51,164 nt of DNA, taken from Reticulitermes lucifugus (lineage: Eukaryota > Arthropoda > Insecta > Blattodea > Rhinotermitidae). The stretch spans positions 29,261-80,424 of the forward strand of contig JAKCWW010000655.1 in NCBI GenBank assembly GCA_026260175.1, given 5' to 3'. Shown here piece by piece: positions 11,401 through 23,900 of this stretch (position 1 is its first letter; every line of letters begins with the position of its first letter). The notes under the pieces are model-generated. The model did no database searches. It was not told the DNA's origin and saw nothing but the letters and a program-made list of their open reading frames with translations. A program made the translations under genes and the position numbers.

Positions 11401-14105
11401 TCTCAAGCATCCCACAAAACTTTTACCTGTTGGAATTCAATATTGCAGATTTTCACTAAAAGTTGTCAGGTAATTGCGATTTTCAACCATAATCATCTCA
11501 TAATAAAGTCCACTTTACTTAAAGCCATGAATGGATGAACAGGCTGCAAATAAGTGTAATAAAGTACAAAGAACACCAGTGATAATTTTGTGTACTACAT
11601 TATGGAGTACACACATTCCACTCTTTTTATCCTTCTAAAGCCCAGTGATTTCTTTTTATACCATGTTGAATCCTCAAGACTTCCGCATTTTACCCACACA
11701 GTGCACTTATGTGTATGTTATGTATCTGAGAACAAGTAGTGAGTATTTCCATATAGAGCATTAAGTGACTAGTTATCATAACCGAGATGGAGTATGTTTG
11801 CTGCATGGTAAAAACGGAAGCTGTAAATATAACTCAGGTTAATATTAGTGTTTAAAGGGTTAAACATATTCACCTCATTGAATGTTTTCTTTTTGGATAC
11901 ATGTCCAGACACTAATGTGCTTTGATTCCTTGGTGTTTAAGCATTTATTTTTTTCTTTCTGTTTCATTGTAAGTTGACAATACTCACTAAGGTATTGCCC
12001 ACTGCAAGGCATATGAGAAAGTTAGAAATATACAGAAACACCATGCATGGTATGTAGCACTGTAGGATGTTTTTCTTGCCTGTAGCAGAGTGCCACATCA
12101 ACTCCAACGCCTAGCAGTGTCACTAGCAACGCAGTGCTGTGGGAGAGTTGGGGCCGGCAACACTCATTTTCAGCAACATCTTTAGTGTCTTCACACTCCC
12201 AGTATCAGTCACAATCTTCACAGCAGCTTAGCAAGCACAACTCCCTTGAGCTTGATGAGAGTGTTGGGATTGCCATGTCTGAACAGAGTAGTCCTGTGGG
12301 TTCACAGCCCCGGCACCAGCTACAGTACCAGTCACAGCTTTCACATCAACTCAGCAAACAGAGCTCATTTGAACTGGACGAGAGTCTTGGGATCCTCACA
12401 CCTGACCAGATGACAGACTTCACTGTGTGTGTAGACAAAGCCACTATTGGGCGAGCTCCATCTTTTGATGATATGGGTGTCTTTCTTCTTGGGGATTTGA
12501 AAAGTGATAATGTGGAGGATTTTCTGCCAGATCGCTTGCCTTCAGAATCAGATGGACTTTCCTCATCTAATTATCCATCATCAGAATTTCCTCAGCTGCC
12601 TGATGATGCTCTGGACAGTATCTTTCAGGTAACAGAGAAAGTGGACAGTGCTGAGCACTTTGTCATATCTCAGGTGGAAAATGTGTCAGTGCAAGAACTG
12701 GAGTTGCTAAGCAATGATCTCATGATACCTAATCAGCAGCAGATTTCGCCAAAGACAGTGTTTTGTGCATCAGATGACCTGAGTGATAACATTTGTCCAG
12801 TGGTATCCAAGTCCAGTGATGGAGACTTCAGGGTTGGACAGGATATCTCTGACCGCACCCTGTCACCAGAGGACCTCCCAATGGATACACCATTCCAGGA
12901 GGTGATGGGAGAAAGTCTACAGAAAGTGGAAATAACATCGGAGAGTGGCCGTGACACAGCAGGACCATCAGGTGTGTGTTAGGTTTTTTGTAATCACATT
13001 CAATATTGCAATTTTTCAGGGTTCTTTTTTATGCATCTAAATAATTTTCAGGCCCACCGTGACTCTTGAGAGCATATGAGATTAATATATTAATGCATAA
13101 GAACAGAGTTGACCAATTCAGTGTAGATGCTAATAACTGAGGTTGAGCCCAGTGCAGACTCCAACAAATTGACCTTGTAGTAGTGTAAATCAAAACATGC
13201 ATATGCAGATACACACCCTCTTTTTGGATTGGAAGTTGCTACGGATTACACCTGAGACCCCTTTACCTACCTGTGTTTTCTTATTGACCACATGTGTTTG
13301 AAGTGATTAACATTTCAGATATGTACCTTTTTTTAACATAACAAATCAGTCAAACCTAACAGCTTCAATTAAAATGTGGGATGTACTTGCTTGTTTCTTA
13401 AGGCATATAGGGCTGATAAATTGTACCAGCATACTCAGTTTCTCTCTAATAACTGCTTAAGAGAAAGTGGTCAGTAAATGATCCATTATGATGATTTACT
13501 GCAGCAGATTTCTTCAGCTTATTGATTTGGATTGTGCAGTAATAAATTACGATCCACAAGACAGTAAAATGTGAATATTGACATGCTTTATTTTCTGATA
13601 GCTTGTAGTTGTCATGTAGGAAGGTATGAACCCTACAGAGAAACATGTTATCTTCAACTTTAGCATAGAAGATGAAAATGAAGGCAGTTTGTTTCTTGGA
13701 TAATTTGAACCCACTTAACAGACTGCATGCTGTTGTAACCCAGAAGTAATTTGTCCCAAGATTTTGTTTAGAGTCCTTCCATAGAAATTTAACAGAGTAA
13801 ATAACTAGCAGTTTTATCTTTCTATAACCCTGCCATATTCAAAGTACAGACTATTTTAAATATGTATTTATTCTACACAGAAGGGATCTCCTTTCAACAT
13901 GCATTTCAAAAATTGCATGTACGCTGTCTTACAAAGTAATGTAACTGCGAGTTATCAAGACTGGTGCTGCTAATTATGATAAAGGTTTTATTACATTGAA
14001 AATAGCATTTAACTACATAGGCCGCTGAACTTACTTGAGTTGCAAGTGGGGGAGGCAGGGTATCAAATGACGAGATTTCATGGTTGCAACTGCTAAAAGT
14101 CCTAC

Positions 14106-14147
<42 letters not shown>

Positions 14148-17100
14148 GTTTCATATATGTCACTGGTGGAAAAGCAACATGATTTCTGATTTGCTTGTTA
14201 GGAGCAACGTCTACTGGAACACCTTCACGGTCTTCGGCTGCTCCTCTTGCCCCTAGCAGTTTCGTAACCAGTGTCACCAGCATTACGAGCTTGGACAATG
14301 GATACCAGGGCGATGGGGAGTGGAGTCGTCCAGGAAGCAGGGGGGCAGACCATTCTCCCACAAATCACAGAGTTGTCAAGTTGAAGACGCCTGTAGCTGA
14401 CCCTATGACTGACTCTGACTTCTTCACAGAAAGTGATGCAGATACACATGATGATCTGGGTGCAGGATCAGGTCGTGGGGACCGCAGGGCACAGGTCATT
14501 GATGGCACTTTGTATGGCACGAATCTGCATGCTGGTGGGACAGTGCTTCTAGGTAAGCCTAAGTCAGTAAACTTCACTGACAGCCTTAGTAGGGCCAGTG
14601 ACACTAAAACACACTACTTCAGACACACATACACGATTTTGTAATAAATATGCTGAAAATTCCTCCAGTCAGTTGTGCACATTCATTCTTTAAAACACCA
14701 TACGAACCATATTTACTACCTGATTTGAAATAAACTGTTTATTTTGCCCTGAGACAGTATTTGTAATTTGTATGATTCTCATAGTAACTATTTATAATTT
14801 TCCAAACAAGAATTATGTGGTTTGTCTGGGTAAATGAGATGGAGAATTTTCTGTGAGGTAGGAGCTGAATTTTGTAAAATATTGTTTAGATGGCTTTCAA
14901 GCTTCAAAAATACTGAGATTTATTTTTTCATTATGTAAGCATCCCCTCTAAGGATGCTGTATGACACTTTTCTGGCTGTGCTCAATTTCAGTACCGAAAT
15001 GATGTTTCAAATTTTATGTATGGTTACCAGCTTTGCAGCAAACGATGTAGGGTAAAAGACAGGAAGATTTGTGCTCTTCTGTGCCTTCACCGGTAAGCGA
15101 ACATTATGTTGGTGTGTATGGAACAACTGTTGTTGTAAAGGTAAAGCTATCCCATTACAGGCCTGGACAGGCCCTTAGGATTCCAGGAGGTTGAGGCACA
15201 TGAAGGTGGTAAGGTTGTTAGCCCTACGCACCGGCCGCCTTTGCCCACCAGGAAATATTCCTGGTACTCATTTCTGTTAGAGGCTGAATCGATCCCAGGG
15301 CCTTAGTGCGGCCAGAGGGATTATGTCAATGAAAAATTCCAATGACACTACCGGGAATCGAACCCGCGACCTTCCGGCTTGTAGCGCAGTGCCTCAACCA
15401 AGTGTGCCACCGCGTATCCCAACTGTTGTTGTACATAATCAGTAATCAGACCCTGTCATTTATGTTGGAGCTGTCAGATGTAACTTTACTTATGTTCTTT
15501 CTGGTGAGAGTTTCAAAATTCTGGGTACATTACAATAGCATATTTTATACTATCACCTTCGGTCTCATATTGTTAGTCTTTCTGTTTGGGGAGGGAAGAG
15601 GGGATTAGTGAATAAGAATAAAAATCAAATTTTAAAAACAGATTCAACCATTCATCTTTCACATCCAAATATGAACTCCATGATCACTCTCCAAGAAATG
15701 TGAACCTATGATCGGCAGGAAGTAAAGTGTGTTTACTGTGTATTTTGGATTGCAAAACGTCTGCACTTCTGAAAAGTCGTAGAGAAGACTGAACTGAAAA
15801 TGTTGAAGCTGGGTCGGTAATGCTGTATGATGTGTGGCAACACTGTCTGTCACTCTCATGTGTTTGCCAGACACAGTTAAGAGAGTTAAAAGCTTAAATT
15901 TGGAGTCATATCACCCAGCATTCACAAATGAACTGTCAAATGATGACATGAGTTGACACTGTAATGCATGTCATACTCTGCTCAACACTTTCCCAAATAC
16001 TGCGTCCCGCTCAAAGTTTCTGTCCCCTGATGAATACACAATTTGCCATAGTACCCACAACAAAAAGCTGTGCTTGGGATTTGGAGACTTGGCATTTAAC
16101 ATTGGAGTTGGAACATAAATTGTGCAGTCACTGGTAAAGGAAATATTTGAGTGGAGTATGGTATTTGGAAAAGTGGTCAAGCAGGGCACAGTATGAATGC
16201 ATTCCAGTGTTAATGCATGTCAGCTTCTGACAGTTCATTTGTGAATGTCAGGTGGTAGGACATCAGATTCAAGTCCTTAACTCTCCCCAACTATGCCCTG
16301 CAAGCACATGTGCTTGAAAGGCATTGTTGCCACACACCACTTTCAAGTTTTACAGTGTACGAAAGGTACATGGTGGGCACATGCAGATCCACATGGTAGG
16401 TTAGGTTGGGTATGGTGACATATCAGCCACCTCAAGCAGTTTCTTGTTTGTATGTCTGCAGGCCAACAGCATCAACGATGTCCCAGTTTTACAGCCTCTA
16501 TCAATGAGGAGATGGAGTCCAGTGGTGTGTATTCTGATCTTGAGAGGCGACCAGAAGATGCTGCATCTGATGGGAAGGAAGTCCACATTGAAGACCAAAC
16601 TCCTGCAGAAGGAAATTTCTCACCTGATGGGTCCATCAAAACAATTTCATCACGTTCGGAACTAAGTCAAATTAAAGAACAATCTCTTGCCTTCACAGCT
16701 ATCATCCAAAAGACAGTGTCTGACAGTATCGGAGAATTACCAACTTGTGGTGTAGATGCAAATGACTTATTAACAGGGAATAATACCAAGAATCAGCAGG
16801 ACTTGATGATTTTGATCCCAGCACCAGTTGCTGTAGAATCAATGGATGTGTCCCTAGACAGGCTGACCCACAACACAGAAGTACCTCTTCTAGCAGCAGC
16901 AAGCACAAAAGCACCGTCACCCACTTCTAGTTCAATTCTCAACACCTCAACCTGTAACAATTCCTCCAAAGGAGACAACCATCACCAATCAAAGAAATAC
17001 AAAGTACCCAAGAAGAATGTACATTCAAAGGTTAAGGCTATGATTGAATCATCATCATCATCTGCCATCAGTGGAAAACAGAATACCGAGGACGAGAATC

Positions 17101-17942
17101 AGGAGAACCGGCGACCCACTTGTTCTCCGTCCAAGTCACTTAGAAAGAATGTAGGTCGCTGGGATGCTGTTATGAACAAGATTGCACAGGGTCAGGCAGA
17201 GCAGAAGATGAAACCACGGAATCTGAAAGAGGTGAAGAGCAAAGTGTTTGCAAATATCACACTTTCTACTAGTGAAGGAGCATCTCGACGCACAAGGAAG
17301 ACCAACTCTGGCAGTCTTGGGCCATCTGTGTCCTTGAGAACTCTCAAAGAGAACTCTCCACTCAAAGCAAAAAGGTAAGTACCACTTCCAGTTTATTGCT
17401 GTTACTGGAAAATTAAAAAAGGCCTAATATTGTGTAGAAATTTTTGCACTGATTATTGATATTAGATTTATTCATTGTGAATGACTCATCTCTTGACATC
17501 ATATTTTAAACCTATTAGTCCACAGTGGCTGCTGTAAATACCACCTGCTTTAATAGACAGAAGCTGCGCATTTTCTCACGCAATTTATTTGTGTGTTTTT
17601 ACGAATCTTGCAATGAACAGCAAATACTGTGCAATCTTGATTCTCCAAGTCCCGATTTTTCGAGGTTTCTTTTCGTCTGAGCCAATGCGCTGTAGTCAAA
17701 GTTGTTTCTATGTTGGGTACAGAATTCGGCTCATGTATCTCAGTGTTTGCAAGTGTTTCTTTGCTGTATTCTTTGTATATTCTTTTGTATTGTTACATGA
17801 TATAAGTATTTTAAGGTAGCCTAAAAATGAATGCTAAAAACAGGAGAAAATATGTTTCCATGGAAACCAAGCTTGAAGCTATAAAATGGTGTTATGCTCC
17901 ATCTATTCTTCTGTGTTATTTCAATGCAGTATATCATTCTAA

Positions 17943-17980
<38 letters not shown>

Positions 17981-20900
17981 AATCAGCACTCTTTTTGTAC
18001 TATCTGTACATGTGAGCACCACTTGTTCACACTACCTATGTGGCTGGCGTGTTCTGACTATGTGTTAGTGTTTCTTGTTCTCACAAGACAGTTTCTATAT
18101 CCAATGGATTGTTATCCTGTAAATGGATTTTATTGGAATGCAAATAAACTGAACTGAACTGAACAACCTATAACCATCACTTATTTTGACTGTATACATT
18201 TTTTGTTCGTGCTACCTATGAGCATCATTTTTTGTCTGTTCCCATGAGTGTTAGTTGTGCTCTTTATTCATGAGTGTTGATTCTCCTGCCTACCCACGAA
18301 TGTTGGTTTCTCTGACTACCCAAAATTGATCTAAAGTAGCATTAGATGTTTGTATCTTCAGACAAATCCAACAATGATATAATGAACACAGAATTTTAAC
18401 AATCATCTGTATTTTATATATTTTGCATTAAACTGCAAAAATCAATATGTTATGTATGTAACACTTTTACAGTGTTTTATACTCATAATATGCCTATGTA
18501 CATCAACCACACTGCACTTTAAATTTAGCTGCTGAATGCTATATATAGTGAATATTGCAGATGTAATTAATTGTATTTTAGCAAGTTTTAAATTTGGTGT
18601 ACAAGCTTCCTAAGGATGGCACAGACTTGCTGAAATATGTAGGTGTGGTGAAAGATCATACTGTCCTGTATGTTAGTAGTAGCTTGTGCATTGACGTGGC
18701 TTTATAAATGAATGCACAGAATGAATAACTTCAAAATACCCAAAAGTGTGTTGGTTGTTCTGAGTAGCAATGATCATTCTTTTCTTCAGCTGCAGGTCCC
18801 GCACATCCCAACAACAAGAGGCTCCAGGACATGGCACAACTTCACCCAACAGTTCCCTGCACAGTTCCATCAGTGATGTGAGTGTCTCCCAGAGTCATGC
18901 CCTAGGCAAGGCCTCCACGAAGTCATCCTCATCACTCAGTGAGTAATGCCTCTAATGCTTTTGCCACTAAAATTTCCCCTGTTGCTAACAGAGAGACACT
19001 ACACTGATGATTCTGTTCTTATATTAAAAGATGCTTAAAACACTCAGGTTTAACTGTGCAAAGAAAAGAGTGAGGAAAAAGGAAGGAAATTCTCCATATC
19101 CAATGAAATGAACTGTGGAAATTTAACAGCTCTGTGATGTAAATAAGAAAAGGGAGTTCTGAACAGACCTCATAAAGCCAGATTTTCTGTTGGTTAGATT
19201 TATAGTGTTTCAGTGTTGTCGTTGTCACCGCCGCTGCCGCTGTTGTTGTTGTTGTTGTTGCCGTCATCATCGTCGTCGTCGCCATCATTTCTGCGATCAT
19301 CATTGTCGTCGTCGTCGTCATCATCATCATCATCATCTTCATCTTCATCATCACTCTTATTATTGTTACATTAGCATAATTGTTGTTAAATTTTTTGGTA
19401 ATATGTTACTGCTTAAGCACAGATTCTGTATGTGTTAAACTTGGATATATCTTCAAAGATTCTCATGATCACCATGTTTATAACTGTTGACCTACAAACA
19501 AGATTTAATACCAAATGTGTGGGTGTGTGTATGATGTATCCACATCTCACATATCCATCTCCAATGCTCCTGTAGTTATTTCAGACCAAAAATTAAAGAT
19601 GCCATCTTGTTATTATTTTACATTCTTTTGAAAAGTCACCTAAACAAAATTTCCAAATTTTTCAAACATCTTTCATGGATTGTTTTAAGATCTAAATCGG
19701 TTGTTGTGAGTATTGGTCCAATTACTTTTGTTTTCCCATTTCACCATGTTGTTGGTATTGTTGTGGCAAATTAATAATGTAATTTTAGTGTCACCTGAAA
19801 TGGGCTGTGTTCATACTAAGTTTTGTGAAAATTTATTACTGGGTTCAAAACTTACAACAGGAACACACACACACAGATGTACACACATGCAGTCAGGATG
19901 GTATTCTCATAAGGCTAATTTTTTCTTTAAGGGATGAAGGTAGGTTAAGAAATAATGTTACGTCTTACGTGCCATAATTTTCGGTCCTTTGCATGTCTGG
20001 TGCATGTCATTGTCACTGAACTAGTGCCCCTATAAGCATTGAACATATGTGTCATGATTGCAATTTGAAACCTGGTTTGCTGTGGTAAAACTTCCTATGT
20101 TCCATCTCAGAACCTGCCTGAAAAAAGAATGGAAAACATTAGCTCTGACAGTGTAGAAGTGCATGGCACACAATAGGAGCATGAGGACTCATGAGCAGCA
20201 TTCAGTATCTCTCCTCCACAAAACACATTGTTTATAGTTGAATAATGAAAAGAATGCCCCTGTGCTGACAGTGACCTCAGCATTGTGTTAGTTAGATGTA
20301 GCCTACAGCCCTGTCCCATGCTACGTAACACTGACCTAGGTACGGATGATTGGCAATTATGTTGATTGGGCTGCATAATATTCAGGGATTTCCATCAGTT
20401 GAATGTGTGCTTCATCCATTATCAACCAATTGAAACCTGAATTGCTCTTTTTACAAATGAAGACATTATATAATGACAATGTATGAAGTCCTGTGTTGCT
20501 GAGATAGATATTTATTTAGTCCTTTAAAGCCCAGTAGTAACTCTACCATCTGCTTTAACATTAAAAGTCTCCGCATTTTGCCTGCACAGCATGCTTATGA
20601 GCATTGCGATATTCTCACAGTAAACAACAATTAGGTCCTATACAGCATTAACTGATTATTTTTGGAATGGGCTCGCAGTAAAGTTAATGACTGAATATTT
20701 AAATGTTGGAGAGATTAATCTGGCTTCAAAATGTTAAGCCTAAACATACTTTTGGATACTAGTGCATGTCAGTGTGTTTTGGATAGAAACGAATGTTATG
20801 ACTGTATGTTAACCACACAATATGTCAAGAGGTCCAGGGATCCATTCTCATCTGTAATTTCTTCTATTTGCATGAGGTTCTTCAGTAGGTCTACTGTCAG

Positions 20901-23900
20901 GCAGGTGTTGGGTTTGTAGGAGGTGCTTTAGAATAGGCTGCAGTAGCATACGGAACAATTCAACCTTGACAGTCAATACTTCCCCACTGACGAAGTTGAT
21001 TGACGTGTACGGGAGACGGTCAGTTGCTAAGATTACATAGCGTGAGTGATCGACATATGAAATATACGGGAGACGGTCAGTTGCTAAGATTACATAGCGT
21101 GAGTGATCGACATATGAAATATGTGTATGGAGCATTGGTTGAGTGATACTGAAGGGGGGGGGGGCGGTGGACCAAAGTACTCAAAGAAAAATTTGTCCTA
21201 GTGCTCTTGGTCCATATCAGATAACGATGGACTGGCCTGTGATCGAAACCTCAAGCACTTATTCGTGATTTTGTTAGGCGATCGCAAGTCCGTACAGTAG
21301 CGTACACAAGGCCCCTAAAGGAGCCGCGGCTCGGGGGCCCCAATCATAAATAATGATAAATTTGTTGCGGGTTCTGTCAGACTGGATATCTTTCTTTTGA
21401 CAGCGCAGTGCTCTGGATTCCTGTTATGATATCTGCGAGTCACGTCGCTAAGAATTATATGAGACCGCTTTATCGAGTCGAGGGGGGGGGGGCAGGGGGG
21501 GCGACCGGTTGTCTACACTGCTGAGTCCATAACCACTCAGAATCGGACCTGTGTTTACATGACATTTTTGACTGGAAGTGACCTCAGGAGTAAGATCCCG
21601 AACTTGCAGCATTAATCAAACCAAGCAACTGTATCCCTGGAGAAGAAGGGGTATTTTTGTTTAAAATAAATCTTACTCCTTATATATATAACTATATACC
21701 CCTGCTCGAATACAGTACAGTTAGTAAGCCACCAGCAACTCAATAAGTGAACAGGAAATAACCGACACAGGTATGTGCAATCAACAGACGTTCTACCAAA
21801 CTTAATTTTAATTTTTATTTTATTGTAATTTGATTTTATCTTAAATGTCTTAAGATTAAAGATGTTTTAAGATTGTTTTTCAGAATTCAAAATACTACAC
21901 AGTTGACGACACATATTTCAACTTGTATTTTAATGTGTACCATGAATGTATAGCTAATGTAATTTGAGAAAAGTGAGCCCCTGAAGATGAACCATAAATT
22001 GGTTCGAAACATGTCGGGCATTTTTTAATAAAATTGTGTTGAATAACATAACAGTGCACATTTGTCGGAGTAAGATTTATTTTAATCAAGAATGTACGGA
22101 ACAATTAACGTAAAGTATTTTTGTTTGTTTCATCATCAAACCGTGATTGCTATTTAAGCCACGGTCACGGAGGGGCACCATCAGGTAATGAGCCCACACC
22201 CCCATAGTTCGTAATTTATTTCGGCCTATGGTTCTTTTAGCGACGGTTTCAGTAACTTCGACGAAACGGCGACGAATAATTGGAATTAGAAATTAATATT
22301 TCCAATCGATAATTGGAAATAAATGTGCAAGATAGAGGTCGTGGCCTAATTTGAGGCACTATTCCGGCATATGCCTGGAGTAACGGAGTAAAACAGGAAA
22401 ACTCGGAAAAGCTGGTCACTGGACGGATGATAATTCGCACGCGGGGCCTCCCGAATACGAAGCTAGCATTCTACCCACTCGACAATGTTCGATTGTTCTG
22501 ATATGTACTGAACGTTTTGAATCCTTGTACAGACATGGTCGAGCAACTTGTGTAATTTGTTTCAAGATCTCCCAAGTTGCTGTGTCATTCACACTCCAGA
22601 TGGCACAAAGGAGATCCGCTGAATCAGATCGACGATGTCTGCAGGCCATTGAACTAAAATCCCTTCCCTGCTGCCGCCGTGCATTCTGCTACATTGCGAC
22701 AAGAATGAGCTGGCAGGCGCGGCATTGTGCCGATTGTTATACACTGGTTAAATCAGGCATGGCAAACTCGTTGGTGCGTGCGGGCCGCAGTGAGCAAAGA
22801 GATACGAGGTTGGGCCAGAAAATTTTAAAAGTAAGTAGTAGACAGGCATAACACCATAATAATAATTTTTTTCCTATTGCTCGACAGCCCCTAGGGGGCC
22901 TAGGCCTCCTCATTTTTCGAGGATTCGCGATCACACAGTTTAGACACACCACACTCGGTAGGACTACTCTGGACGGGCGATCAGTCCGTCGCAGAGACCT
23001 GTACCTGACAACACACAACACTCACTAGAGACAGAAATCCATGCCCCCGGCGGGATTCGAAACCACAATCCCAGCAAGCGAGCGGCCGTAGACCCGCGCC
23101 TTAGACCGCGCGGCCACTGGGATCGTCTGTATAATAATAATAGCATACCATAAATAACATACGTAAAGAATCTTATATTAGATACAGGTCTGCATAACGA
23201 AAATCTAAAAGAAAATATCCAGTTGGGCGCTAATGGGATTTTCCAGGAACTTGGCATCTTTTTATTGTACACCTTCCGAGCAGTTCATATACATAAATAA
23301 GTTCATTGCCAACAAATTGCACTTGTCCATGGATAGAGAACTACTCGTGTATGTTTCGGCTATTATTTATAGCCATCTTCAGGGAGCACCAATATATACT
23401 AAGGCTGTATATGTCTTTTAGTTGTGTTGATGGTACTTTATTCTTTTATCGTATAAGTACCACAGCGGGATGACTAACTTAAAAATTACTTAAAATTTGT
23501 GTTGATGCCTCTACAAATATTTTTCTCCCCGATAAACATTTTGCGAATGCGCTCGAGTTTCCCCACAGAGAGTCGTGTGTCATCGCGCGCGATGGTCGGT
23601 ATTGCTGACGATTCAAGTGTTCTGGGACGTAACGCCGTATCGATTGGTAAATAGTTACCGGCGCTTCGGAGGACCCAGAAGATGTAACTTTACCAGTCTA
23701 CACGGCGTTACATCCCGGAAGACTTGAGTCGTCAGTAACACCGCTGTGAGAACTCTGTATCTTGATTCGTCATTGTTGCCCATTTTTTATCAAAATTTGA
23801 ATGTGGAGACAAAAATTTTGGTTAACTTCCTACTATCAAATATAACGACGGTTCTTTCCGCATTTCCCGAGTTTTCCATGCGGAAGACAGACATATCTTA

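Larger units (their letters stand above)
10162..12088 (+). other. Intron 2
   Basis: GTGAGG...CAG. Contains the degenerate tandem block at 11040-11530 and a dispersed repeat at 11625-11860. The ORF at 11308-11538 lies in the tandem block and is not coding. Confidence 0.8.
14553..16461 (+). other. Intron 4
   Basis: GTAAGC...CAG. Carries a family C SINE (15131-15425) and a long foldback (15827-16340). Confidence 0.82.
17375..18795 (+). other. Intron 5
   Basis: GTAAGT...CAG. Contains a fragment of repeat family F (17513-17600) and a microsatellite at 17943-17975. Confidence 0.82.

Noticed and set aside
21150..21165. G-runs considered as a regulatory quadruplex
   Set aside because: Single homopolymer run near a MITE; slippage or element sequence explains it.
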